Source: Neocallimastix lanati (nom. inval.) (taxonomy: Eukaryota; Neocallimastigomycota; Neocallimastigomycetes; Neocallimastigales; Neocallimastigaceae). From it: DNA of 43,500 nt. The stretch is from NCBI GenBank assembly GCA_016946835.1, contig JACVTC010000094.1, positions 121,501 to 165,000 on the forward strand. The letters run 5' to 3'. The translations under genes were made by a program, and so were the position numbers. Positions 31,244-42,245 of this stretch are shown here, one piece after another. Numbering within the stretch: position 1 is the stretch's first letter; every line of letters starts with the position of its first letter. The notes beneath the pieces were generated by a model. The model was given only the letters and a program-made list of their open reading frames with translations, ran no database searches and had not been told where the DNA came from.

Positions 31244-31751
31244 AAAATTAAAAATATAATAGTTTTAATTTAAATGATATATTAATATTATATAATTTTT
31301 TTTTTTTCTTTTTCTTTTTCTTCCTTTAAATAAAATTATGATATTCAATTTTATTATTAATATTTTTTTTATATTTAAGTATTTAAATTTATAAATAATT
31401 AACAAGTAATACTTAATACGTAAAAATTATTATGTAAATAACTTAAAAAAAAGAAATCAATTCTAATAATATTTAAATATATATTTGAATGATAAAAAAA
31501 AAAATTTTTTTCTTAACTATCTAAGTTAAAAACGAACCTGGAAGAGACCAACAACTGTCCTTATTCTTTCCACAAATACTATCATCTATACCACACCATT
31601 GATTATTCTCAATACCCCATTTTCCAGTACTATCTTCACTTTGAACGTCACATCCCTGACAACAATTATATCCCATAGCAGTTGACCAGCAATCGGCCTT
31701 AGTTAAGCTAACAGAAGCTAAAATCATAGATAAAATTTCAAACTTGTTCAT
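28758..31751 (-). CDS. Secreted dockerin-CotH protein (cellulosome-associated), three exons
   Basis: Predicted exons are complement(31538-31751), (31030-31164) and (28758-30610), giving 733 residues. A signal peptide covers about residues 1-19. Three fungal dockerins follow at about 20-58, 67-100 and 112-145 (for example [23 protein letters not shown]). A short Asn-rich linker precedes a beta-sandwich like the Fn3-associated CHB_HEX domain ([14 protein letters not shown], about 197-283). A CotH-like domain comes last, with [20 protein letters not shown] (from 375), [12 protein letters not shown] (about 467-478) and [11 protein letters not shown] (587-597), whose aspartates match the metal-binding position of CotH kinases. 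Fungal dockerins bind scaffoldin modules of the extracellular cellulosome, and CotH is a spore-coat protein kinase in Bacillus. What this one phosphorylates, if anything, is unknown. Both introns (31165-31537 and 30611-31029) are phase 1 and follow CWSLP. The first donor (GTTCGT) is weak beyond GT. There are no inactivating changes. Confidence 0.9.
31030..31164 (-). other. Symmetrical 45-codon dockerin exon
   Basis: This internal exon is 135 bp, phase 1 at both ends, and starts within one dockerin ([15 protein letters not shown]) and ends within the next (ECWSLP). Its ends share TGTTGGTCTCTTCCAG with exon 1, so insertion or loss of such an exon adds or removes exactly one dockerin without changing frame. 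Confidence 0.75.
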
Positions 31752-32609
31752 TTTTAATCTATTTATATATTACTAATTCTAACTTTTTTTTTTTTTTCTA
31801 TTTGGAATTTATAATTCTAAATTTTTATTTTCTATTAAATTATATTACTTATACTATTTTTTTTTTTTTAATATTAAAATATAATATATAAACTTATTAT
31901 AATAAGTTTTAATGTATATAACCATAAAATAATTATTTGATTTTATTCTAATAATATTTAAAAAAAAATTTGAGTGATAAAATAAAAAAATATTTTTTTT
32001 TATTATAAAAAGAGAATTTTTTCTTCTTTATATACTTTTTTTTTTTTTTTTTGATTACAATACTTTTAAAGATATTTATTCATTTATCCATTTATTTATT
32101 TATATATTTATTGATTGATTGATTTATCTATTAAATATTATTATTAAATATAAATAATCTTTTTTTTTTTTTTATTTTATAATAAAATTTTTCTATCATT
32201 CAATATTTTATGATGTTTTTTTTTTTTTAAAAAAAAAAAAAAAATTTTTTTTTCTTTTTCTTTTTCTTTTTCTTTTTTTACTAAAATTAAAAATTAAAAT
32301 TTGAGATCAAAATTAAAAATTAAAAATTAAAAATTAAAAATTAAAAATTAAAAATTAAAAATTAAAAATTTAATAAAATTAATTAAATGAATTTTAATTT
32401 TAATTTTTTTTGTGACTTTTCCTTCTTATGTCTATAAAAAGTCAATTTTGGAATTTCAAAATAAAATTGAAGAGAAGACTTCAATTCAACTTCATTCATA
32501 AATTTATTCACTCATTATTCATTTATCTATTCATTTAATAATTAATTATTTTATTTAATAATTAATTATTTTATTTAATAATTAATTAAAAATTTATTTA
32601 TTCATTATT
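31752..32609. other. AT-rich upstream region of the dockerin-CotH gene
   Basis: The promoter of the minus-strand gene should lie in the first few hundred bases, but no element stands out from the T-runs. A (TTAAAAA)n tract is at about 32300-32370. No gene is visible. Confidence 0.5.
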
Positions 32610-34490
32610 TATTTATCTATTTATTATTTATTAATAAATACTCTTTTTATTATTTATTATTTATTAATAAATACTCTTTTTATTATTTATTATTTATTAT
32701 TTATTAATAAATACTCTTATTATTATTTATTATTTATTATTTATTAATAAATACTCTTTTTATTATTTATTATTTATTATTTATTATTTATTATTTATTA
32801 TTTATTAATAAATACTCTTTTTATTATTTATTATTTATTATTTATTATTTATTATTTAATATTTATTAATAAATACTCTTTTTATTATTTATTATTTATT
32901 ATTTATTATTTATTATTTATTATTTATTAATAAATACTCTTTTTATTATTTATTATTTATTATTTATTATTTATTATTTATTAATAAATACTCTTTTTAT
33001 TATTTATTATTTATTATTTATTATTTATTATTTATTATTTATTAATAAATACTCTTTTTATTATTTATTATTTATTAATAAATACTCTTTTTATTATTTA
33101 TTATTTATTATTTATTAATAAATACTCTTATTATTATTTATTATTTATTATTTATTAATAAATACTCTTTTTATTATTTATTATTTATTATTTATTATTT
33201 ATTATTTATTATTTATTAATAAATACTCTTTTTATTATTTATTATTTATTATTTATTATTTATTATTTAATATTTATTAATAAATACTCTTTTTATTATT
33301 TATTATTTATTATTTATTATTTATTATTTATTAATAAATACTCTTTTTATTATTTATTATTTATTATTTATTATTTATTATTTATTAATAAATACTCTTT
33401 TTATTATTTATTATTTATTATTTATTATTTATTAATAAATACTCTTTTTATTATTTATTATTTATTATTTATTATTTATTATTTATTATTTATTAATAAA
33501 TACTCTTTTTATTATTTATTATTTATTATTTATTATTTATTATTTATTATTTATTAATAAATACTCTTTTTATTATTTATTATTTATTATTTATTATTTA
33601 TTATTTATTAATAAATACTCTTTTTATTATTATTTATTATATAATATTCAATTATTCATATATTTTTTATTTATTATTTATTATTTATTATTTATTATTT
33701 ATTATTTATTATTTATTAATAAATACTCTTTTTATTATTTATTATTTATTATTTATTATTTATTATTTATTATTTATTATTTATTAATAAATACTCTTTT
33801 TATTATTTATTATTTATTAATAAATACTCTTTTTATTATTTATTATTTATTATTTATTAATAAATACTCTTTTTATTATTTATTATTTAATTATTTATTA
33901 TTTATTATTTATTATTTATTATTTATTATTTATTATTTATTATTTATTATTTATTATTTATTATTTATTATTTATTATTTATTAATAAATACTCTTTTTA
34001 TTATTTATTAATAAATACTCTTTTTATTATTTATTATTTATTATTTATTATTTATTATTTATTATTTATTAATAAATACTCTTTTTATTATTTATTATTT
34101 ATTATTTATTATTTATTATTTATTAATAAATACTCTTTTTATTATTTATTAATAAATACTCTTTTTATTATTTATTATTTATTATTTATTATTTATTATT
34201 TATTATTTATTAATAAATACTCTTTTTATTATTTATTATTTATTATTTATTATTTATTATTTATTAATAAATACTCTTTTTATTATTTATTATTTATTAT
34301 TTATTATTTATTAATAAATACTCTTTTTATTATTTATTAATAAATACTCTTTTTATTATGTATTATTTATTATTTATTAATAAATACTCTTTTTATTATT
34401 TATTATTTATTATTTATTATTTATTATTTATTATTTATTATTTATTATTTATTATTTATTATTTATTATTTATTATTTATTATTCAATTA
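32610..34490. repeat. 1.9-kb composite satellite array
   Basis: More than 30 copies of a fixed core, TTAATAAATACTCTTTTTATT, are separated by a variable number of TATTATT units. Each core joins its left neighbour to form TATTTATTAATAAATA, a perfect 16-bp palindrome. Rare variants (ACTCTTATTATT at 32713 and 33124; ATTATTTAATATTT at 32851 and 33262) recur 411 bp apart, showing that a block of about 410 bp was duplicated. Near 33640 a short unrelated insert interrupts it. No coding content. Confidence 0.9.
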
Positions 34491-34599
34491 TTTATTATAG
34501 TTTTTGTTCATTTCATTGATTTAATTTTGTGTAACTTACAGATTTCCAATAATTAACATTAAAAATAATTTTTAAAAGTGGATGTAAAAAAAATTAAAA

Positions 34600-34742
34600 A
34601 AAAAAAAAGGTTTATTTAATTTATTTAATTTATTTATTTAATTTATTTATTTAATTTATTTAATTTATTTTGTTTATTTATTTAATTTATTTAATTTATT
34701 TATTTATTTATTTAATTTATTTATTTAATTTAATTTAATTTC
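34600..34742. repeat. (TTTATTTAA)n tract
   Basis: Irregular TTTAATTTATT repeats. No other signal. Confidence 0.8.
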
Positions 34743-35689
34743 AATTTTTTTGTGTCACCATTTCCAAATCTAAATAAAAAAAAATTAAAATAAAATTTTT
34801 TTTCCAACCGTAAATAAAGCCAAACATCTTTTCTTCTTTTATGGCAATTGGAAAGAAGAAGAAAAAGAAAAAATAAAAAAAAAAAAATTTTTTTTTGTTT
34901 TTTTTTTTAGTAATTTTGACTCTAAACTTTATTTATTATTAAAAAATTAAATAAAAAATTTTAACAATTTATAGCATTTCATTATTCAAATGATTCAAAA
35001 GATTCAAAAGATTCAAATTATTTACTAATAAAATTATTCCATTATTAATTATTTACTAATAAAATTATTTACTAATAAAATTATTCCATTATTAATATTT
35101 ACTAATAAAATTATTCCATTATTAATTATTTACTAATAAAATTATTCTATTATTAATTATGATTTAATTTCTTATATATTATTTTGTGTAATTATTAATA
35201 AAATTGAGATTGAAGTTGATCGTCCAACTTTTTTTATTTTTACAGAATCTGATAAAAGATGAAAAGATGAAAAGATAAAAAAAAAAAAAAATTGAAAAGA
35301 TGAAAAGATGAAAAGATGAAAATTATTTTTTGTGCCTTTTTCATATTCATTATTAAGACATTCTACACTTAACAAGTTTTTTTTTTTTTTTATTATTATT
35401 ACATTTTTTATTTTTTATATCCTAAAACATAAAAAATTTAAAAAATTTTATACCATACATCATTATTAAAAAAAAATAATGTATAAGTAAATAAATAAAT
35501 ATTATATTATATACAAAAAGGGAGTATTGTGAAATAATATTCTATAATAATGATATCTAATTTCAATTCTTCTCAAATTTCTTTTTTTTTTTTTTTTTAT
35601 TAAATTTCATTTTTTATACTGATGTTATTTTTATTTTTATTTTTGAGTGAAATAGTTTTGAATATCTAATCCTTTTATTCCATTGAAAT
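34743..35689. repeat. AT-rich DNA with short tandem repeats
   Basis: Includes five imperfect copies of TTACTAATAAAATTATT at about 35022-35145 and GATGAAAAGATGAAAAGAT-type repeats at 35258-35320. No gene is visible; short open frames here are low-complexity. Confidence 0.65.
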
Positions 35690-35865
35690 TGATATATATA
35701 TAAAATATAATAAAATATAAAATATAAAATATAAAATATAATAAGATATAATAAAATATATAAAATATATAATAATATATAATATATAATATATAATATA
35801 TAATATAAAATATATAATAATATATAATAATATATAATATATAATATATAATATATATTTGATAT
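35690..35865. repeat. (ATATA)n tract
   Basis: ATATAATATA and ATATAAAATA repeats produce long Tyr/Ile frames on the minus strand that are not genes. Confidence 0.85.
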
Positions 35866-36464
35866 ACAACTCAAAAGTTGTATTTTTGTTAGGGTTTATT
35901 TATTAAATTTATTAAAGTATTATTTATTTATTTATTTATTTATTTAATTTTATTATTAAAAATTACCTATTTTTATTCAAATAAAAAATAATTATACTTG
36001 ACTACACATTCAATAACTATCTAACAACATTCTTACACCTTCAATTACACACTAACTTACACTACATTTCTCTTAAATTCAGAGAGAATGTTTTTTTTAT
36101 TTTTTATGCTATTTTAGTTATAATTAACTCTTTAATTAGTTGTTCTTGTGATTAAAATAAACTATTTTAATGAATTTTTTTATGTTTTGAGTATTATTAA
36201 TATTAATTATTATTATTTATAAGGAAAGAGTTAATAACTATATAAAGATAAATATAAAATAAAAAAGAATATAAATTAAAAGCATTAATTTATGTTCATA
36301 AAATTTATTATTAATTAGAAGTATAATTAATATACATAAATCAAGCCACATATTAACAATGTTATAAAATCATTTGATTTAAATGTGATTTATGACATTG
36401 ATTTATGTTTGAATCATAAAAACTATTTTATATTAATTAAGGTTTGAATATTTCATTGTATATA
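35866..36464. other. AT-rich spacer without a gene
   Basis: A slightly less repetitive stretch (36000-36110, CT/CA-rich) resembles a promoter or untranslated region but has no gene attached. Several ATTTATG/CATAAAT inverted motifs occur at 36285-36420. Confidence 0.4.
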
Positions 36465-36560
36465 TAAAATAAAATAAAATATAATATAATAAAATAAAAT
36501 AATATAAAAGTATATAAAATAAAATATAAATAAAATAAAATAAAATAAAATAAAATAAAA

Positions 36561-37036
36561 AGTAGAATATTAAATAAAAAAGTACAGATTGAATAAAATA
36601 AAATAAAATAAAATAAAATAAAATAAAATAAAATAAAATAAAATAAAATAAAATAAAATAAAATAAAATAAAATAAAATAAAATAAAATAAAATAAAATA
36701 AAATAAAATAAAATAAAAAGTAGAATATTAAATAAAAAAGTACAGATTGAATAAAATAAAATAAAATAAAAAGTAGAATATTAAATAAAAAAGTACAGAT
36801 TGAATAAAATAAAATAAAATAAAAAGTAGAATATTAAATAAAAAAGTACAGATTGAATAAAATAAAATAAAATAAAAAGTAGAATATTAAATAAAAAAGT
36901 ACAGATTGAATAAAATAAAATAAAATAAAAAGTAGAATATTAAATAAAAAAGTACAGATTGAATAAAATAAAATAAAATAAAAAGTAGAATATTAAATAA
37001 AAAAGTACAGATTGAATAAAATAAAATAAAATAAAA
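36561..37036. repeat. 53-bp minisatellite with (AAAAT)n tract
   Basis: AGTAGAATATTAAATAAAAA followed by AGTACAGATTGAAT and AAAAT repeats occurs at 36561, 36719, 36772, 36825, 36878, 36931 and 36984. The last six are exactly 53 bp apart. A long pure AAAAT stretch separates the first from the rest. The core is shared with 27711-27915. Confidence 0.95.
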
Positions 37037-37040
37037 TAAA

Positions 37041-37076
<36 letters not shown>

Positions 37077-37157
37077 TTCATAAATTAATTTTTAATATAA
37101 TAAAATAAATTTTTTGTTTTTTTTTTTTTCTTTTTTTCTTATTAATTTATTTTTTAA

Positions 37158-37610
37158 TCCTTCATAAAAAATGTAACTACAACCAGATTATATCCAACTC
37201 ATGTGATAGTCAAACTTAGTTATAATTCAGAATGTTTGTCTAATAAATGCTTCGTTAAAATTAATACTAATGATAGTAGTAACAGTACATCTCTAGGCTA
37301 CTGCATGTTCAACAGTTATACTCCTATTGTGCATTGTGATAGTATTTACAAAGCACTTACCGTGTTTTCAGGTTATAAGTCCTACATGTATTGTGGAAAA
37401 GCTTATAGAGATCAGTGTAACACTGATGCGGAATGCTCCTCTGAAAGATGTTATCATGGTGTTTTTCAGATGGGTTCAAACCAAATGCCATCTGATAGTG
37501 TATCGGTTGGTATTATAATCCGAATTTTTTTAATTTTTGGTGTACCTGTTATTTTTATATATTTGCTTTTGGTGTTGTTGTTGTTGTTATGTAGACTCAA
37601 AATCCTCTAA
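37158..37610 (+). CDS. 3' part of a cysteine-rich membrane protein gene
   Basis: An open frame from 37158 (no ATG in frame at its start) to the TAA at 37608-37610. The protein has two copies of a Cys motif of the type ECLSNKC and CNTDAECSSERC. A single transmembrane segment (IRIFLIFGVPVIFIYLLL...) and a very short tail follow. A likely splice acceptor, TACAACCAG ending at 37186, would make this the last exon. Such Cys-rich, single-pass surface proteins with C-x-S/T-D-x-E-C-x-S motifs are numerous in anaerobic fungi; their role is not known. No upstream exon is visible, because the 53-bp minisatellite and poly-T runs occupy that place, so the gene is probably truncated. Confidence 0.6.
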   Translation, partial: SFIKNVTTTRLYPTHVIVKLSYNSECLSNKCFVKINTNDSSNSTSLGYCMFNSYTPIVHCDSIYKALTVFSGYKSYMYCGKAYRDQCNTDAECSSERCYHGVFQMGSNQMPSDSVSVGIIIRIFLIFGVPVIFIYLLLVLLLLLCRLKIL

Positions 37611-38269
37611 TAAAATATGATAAGAGTATATATAAGTACTCTTTTTAAAAATAAAAAATTTAATATTATTATATACTCAAATTAGTTAGTATTTATTTTA
37701 TAATAGATTGTTTTTACGAACATAGAATTATTTATATCCACAACTTCAAAAGTCATCTTCACAATATATTTTTAAATATCTGAAAAAATAACGTTAAATA
37801 ATAATAGGTTGTATTTTATAAATAACTTGTTGTTAAATAATAGTCTGAGAATTTTAGTTAGGGTAAATTAATAAAATATTCAATAATGACTCTGAGATAA
37901 CGGTAATTTGAAATTCTAATTTAATAAATATTTATTCATTTCAATTATTTTATGTTTTATCGCATAAACCAATATCTCATATTTAAAGTTTACAAACGAG
38001 GCAAACAGGGTGAAAATAAACTGATTTTCCAAAAATATATATATATATAAAAAAAAAAATTGTTATTATACACTTAATATTCAAAATAAATATTATTTAT
38101 TTTCTAATTTACACTATTTTTTTTTTTTTTTATTTTTGAATAATAAAATTCAAATTTTATTAAATATATTTTAAATTTAAATTATTTGTTTATTTATATT
38201 TAAAATTTTTTTTTACTTTTTTTTTTTTTTTTTTTTTTTTTCTCTTTACTAATTCTCTAACATTATGAT
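37611..38269. other. AT-rich spacer without a gene
   Basis: About 660 bp with T runs. No open frame of note and no repeat match in the window. Confidence 0.5.
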
Positions 38270-38820
38270 ATCTTAAGTTTATAGTTTTTGAATTTTGGAT
38301 TTATTGTTTCATTCTCATGGTTATATATCAATGCTTTATTATCTATTTTAATTTTGAGCATTCCTGTATTTAATGCTTGATTCTTTCAAAAAGTTTTTTT
38401 AGCCACGTGCATTTTAATTTACATTCCTTTAGACGATTTATATCATTCGTTGAGTTTTTTTAATTCTTTATTAACAACATATTTTCATTATCAAGGGCAT
38501 TTATTTTTTGATTATTTAAGATAAATCATATTTCTTATATTATTATTTTGATTACTGTCAGTAATATTGTTATAACAATGTAAGTTATTATTTGTATGAT
38601 TAATCATTATTATTATTTAAGAAATAATCCCACTTTTTTTCATTTTCTACAGCATTATTTTTATCGATATCACGATATCATTTGATTGATTATTTCTATT
38701 GTTCATATCATTATGAGATGCATTATCTTGATTCTCATTATTATTATTTATATTGTTATTAATTCTTTCTTCATTATAAGTATTACTATTTTCACTTTGA
38801 ATAGGATTGTTATTGGAATA

Positions 38821-38855
<35 letters not shown>

Positions 38856-38990
38856 AAACCATGATCATACATTGAATTATTTCTGGATTCGTTGCTGATC
38901 CTATGATTATTTTATATTGTCATTAAAAAAAAAATTTCATTGAGGATATCGACAACCAAATATATCATTTCTCCTTCGATTTTCATACCA
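38270..38990 (-). pseudogene. Decayed Asn-rich coding sequence
   Basis: The minus strand between 38990 and 38270 holds open pieces separated by stops and frameshifts: KIEGEMIYLVVDILNE, SATNPEIIQCMIMV, an Asn run, IQSENSNTYNEERINNN, and after a shift IDKNNAVENEKKWDYFLNN. Farther on, KIDNKALIYNHENETINPKF is readable. This last piece resembles the RNase H end of a Ty1/copia pol (DNKxAIYN pattern), so the region may be another copia relic rather than a host gene. No intact frame remains. Confidence 0.45.
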
Positions 38991-39108
38991 TGGTGTAAAA
39001 AAAAAAAAAAAAAAAAAAAATTTTTTTTTTATTACTTTCAGAAGGTGGTGAAGTAGGAGAAGCACCATGACCAAAAAATATTTTCAAAGAATAAAAAAAA
39101 AAAAAAAT

Positions 39109-39163
39109 TAGGAGTGATGAAATCAAAAAAAAAAATTTTTTTTTTTTGATTTCATCACTCCTA
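39109..39163. repeat. Perfect long hairpin
   Basis: TAGGAGTGATGAAATC (39109-39124) and GATTTCATCACTCCTA (39148-39163) are exact reverse complements, with an A11/T12 centre between them that also pairs. A/T runs outside would extend the stem with one mismatch. It may be a transposon footprint, a hairpin RNA source or a sequencing fold-back. Confidence 0.85.
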
Positions 39164-39239
39164 TTTTTTTTTTTTTTTTTTTGGGGAGGCCCATTTTTTT
39201 AAGAATAGTGTTTTTAAATTAAAAGTTAAATTAAAAAAA

Positions 39240-39479
39240 AAAAAATTCTTTTGACCAAAGGGTATTCTGCTTGCTTGCAGCCTCTACACTTCAGTGACCC
39301 TTTCTTGAATAATAATAAGTGTCGATTTTTGGACCCTGGACCCCATCAACTCATGATTAAATTTTTTTTTCTTTTTTTTTTTTTTTTTTTTTTTTTTTTA
39401 TTCTTTTTTTGTAAGAAGAAAAAATTAGAATTAAAAAAAAAAAATAAAATAAAAAAAATTGATAATGCTTGATTTAATT
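39240..39479. other. Small GC-richer island then poly-T
   Basis: 39250-39352 has markedly higher GC (TTGCTTGCAGCCTCTACACT and GGACCCTGGACCCCATCAAC are examples), followed by poly-T. It looks foreign to its surroundings, but I cannot identify it. Confidence 0.3.
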
Positions 39480-40409
39480 CAATAGAAGACATAAATATAT
39501 TTGTTGTTACCTCGGAAAATGATCTAATACAACTAGAAAAAAATAAATTATGATATCAACATTCTTAAACGCAGTCTATCAAAGGATTTAAGATGGATCA
39601 ATGTCTTTCAATACAGCCAAAACTGGTCTAAATGTTGTTACATATGAGAAGTATATTATCCCAGAAATTTTGTTTCTCGAATATAAAAAGAAAAACAACA
39701 TTAGATCTACACATAATAATGAAAACAAAAAAAAAATCATTTTTAATATTGAGAAAAAGAATAACAATAAATACAAAAATATGAAAGCCAAAAAAATAGT
39801 ACAAGAAAGAATGGCCTGATACAATTATTTTCGGAGTAAAAAGACACTATTTTTACGAATGTTGATATAGAAACTAAAAAAAAAAAAAATAAAAATAAAA
39901 AATTTAAATTGATATAATGAAAATAGAAAGAACCATCAAAAAAAAAAATTAATTTTCATCAACCCAAGAAAAGATTCATAAATAAAAATATACAAACTTA
40001 ATTGAAAAAGAAAACAATTAAAATATAGATTATGCTGATAGGTTTTCTCAAGACTTTAATGATAATTATAATCAAGATGCCAATTTTATTGATAATTATT
40101 CAAATAATGATTCAAATGATTCAAATGACTCAAACAACTTGGTCACTTGCTGGGTCCATGACTCTGTTGCTTCAATAAATGTAACAAACTAATTAAATAT
40201 CCTCAACAATATTACTGAAAACAAAGAAAAAAAAATTATTCTTAGTAAATGAAAAAAAATTTTTTTTTTTTTCAATCAGAATTTATTGGTAACTTCAAAG
40301 GTTACAGCGATGATAAAGAAAAAAAAATATTAATGATATGTATTACTTATCAAATCTCAATAAAAACTTAATATCAACAGGTATACTTATTCAACAAAAA
40401 TTATGAATT

Positions 40410-40444
<35 letters not shown>

Positions 40445-41091
40445 GTAAGAAAATATAATAATAAATTATATTGCAATAATACATAATGAAAAAGGCAACC
40501 GAATTCATAATGTACTTTCCGATCGTACAAATATTTTCAAAATATGGATTTCCACCTAAATAAAATAGATTTCCAATCCATTAATAACAATAAACAAAAT
40601 ATGAAATTAATTTTCACTTTATTTAAAATATTCAAAAAAAAAATAAATTAAACTTGGGGCATATTTTCAACATTAACAAAAGTTTAATTTTTCGTTAAAT
40701 AAACTTTAAAATTATATTAACGAGCTTAATCTAGATATAAAAACAATTGAAATTAATGTAGATCATAAAGCCGCGATCTATAACAGTAAGAAGATAATAA
40801 AGCCGCAATCGATAATAGTAAAAAATCAAACTATAAAATCCTAAAACAAAGCATATTGATATTAGAGTTCATCATACTAGAGAGATCTTATAAAAGGAAA
40901 ATAAAATAAAACTTAAATGTATCAAATCTGAATGTAATATTGCTGATGGTTTTTACATAGTATTTAAATAATACCTTAATTGGATAAATTTAGAAATTCA
41001 TTATTATCTGTGAACAAATAATAATATTCACAAATTAAAATAAAATTAAATTTAAATCTATATTTTAAAGAAATAGAGATTTAAGGAGGAC
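39480..41091 (+). pseudogene. Deleted Ty1/copia Gag-Pol relic
   Basis: Fragments of a copia polyprotein occur in order on the plus strand. A Gag-like piece (SMSFNTAKTGLNVVTYEKY, 39598-39655) leads to a possible degenerate zinc knuckle near 39817-39858 that keeps VKRHYFYEC. The protease box is CWVHDSVASINVTN (about 40147-40190), where the catalytic DSG has become DSV. NDMYYLSNLNKNLISTGIL (about 40333-40385) and IIHNEKGNRIHNVLSDRTN (about 40475-40530) belong to the linker before integrase. Integrase and almost all reverse transcriptase are gone. The end of RNase H follows (EINVDHKAAIYNSKK, about 40753-40796, and KLKCIKSECNIADGF, about 40908-40952). Stops and shifts are frequent. A polypurine tract and LTR come next. 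Confidence 0.75.
41083..41091 (+). promoter_or_regulatory. Polypurine tract of copia relic
   Basis: AAGGAGGAC sits directly before the TGTTAGAAG start of the LTR at 41092 and follows the RNase H end by about 130 bp. Confidence 0.6.
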
Positions 41092-41269
41092 TGTTAGAAG
41101 ATAAAAATAAAAAACCCATTTATATTCAATATATATTAACCAATTTATAATGAATAAATTTATATTAAATAGTATTTACATGTATAAAAGAATTGATATT
41201 CTTAAAGGAAAAAAAAAAAACCTTTAAATGTAATGAAGAAATATAATAAATAAAATTTACCTTCTAAAA
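41092..41269 (+). repeat. Probable 3' LTR of copia relic
   Basis: Begins TGTTAGAAGATAAAAA after a purine tract; CTTCTAAAA near 41261-41269 is close to the inverted terminus expected (CTTCTAACA). No 5' partner is visible, so the boundaries are tentative. Confidence 0.5.
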
Positions 41270-41468
41270 ATATATATATATATATTTATTTATTTATTTA
41301 AATATTTATATATTTATATATATAAGTATTTATTTATTTATTTATATCACAACATCGTAATATTTTATAAATAAATAACAATTTATATAAGAGTTCCTTT
41401 AATGCTATTTTATTTAAATTTTAAATAATTATTTTTACACATAAAATTTAAAAAATATAAAATATATA

Positions 41469-41512
<44 letters not shown>

Positions 41513-42214
41513 AAATTAAGAATTTTTCGTTTGAAAATATAAATATTTAAATCATATTAGAATAAATTTCTAGTATTATCTTTAAATAAATAAATAAAAA
41601 AAAAATAAAAAGAATCTTCATTTTTACTTTAGGTGAAATTATATAAATTAGAATTTAACTAAAAAAAATAAAAAATAAAATTTATAAATATAATTAAAAT
41701 ATAATTAGAAAAAAAAAATTTTTTTTTTTTATTCTTTTTTTAAGTATTTTTAATTTAATAAAATAATAAAATAATAAAATTAAAAGATATAATGAATATT
41801 CATTATATCTTATCTTTTTTTTTTTTCAATTCATACCTTTTTTTTTTATCTTATACTGAATATTCATTATATCTTATCTTTTTCTTTTTTTAAAATAATA
41901 AATGATAATTTTATTTTATTTTATTTTATTATTTTTTTTTTGTTATGATAAAATTCAAATTATTATAGAAAATTCAATGTATAATTAATAAAATATTATA
42001 AATTATATATATCTACTATTTAACTTATTAACAAGAGTTGTCATTTCTATTTCAAATTATTTTGATCTTTCTTTATAATATATCAAATTACTAAAAGAAC
42101 AAAAAAATAAATTTTTATAAATACTTTTTTCAATCCGAAATTTGTTGTTATTATTATTACTATTATTATTGTTATAATAATAGTGAATTACTATAATATT
42201 TCTATTGATTTAAA

Positions 42215-42245
<31 letters not shown>

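Noticed and set aside
32610-34490. CRISPR-like array
   Set aside because: Regular units, but the spacers are themselves repeats of TATTATT and the host is a eukaryote; it is a satellite.
35614-35874. Tyr/Ile/Leu-rich minus-strand frames
   Set aside because: Translation of the (ATATA)n tract.
39588-39824. 78-codon minus-strand hydrophobic frame
   Set aside because: It is the complement of the copia Gag relic and consists mainly of Phe/Leu from A-rich sense sequence.
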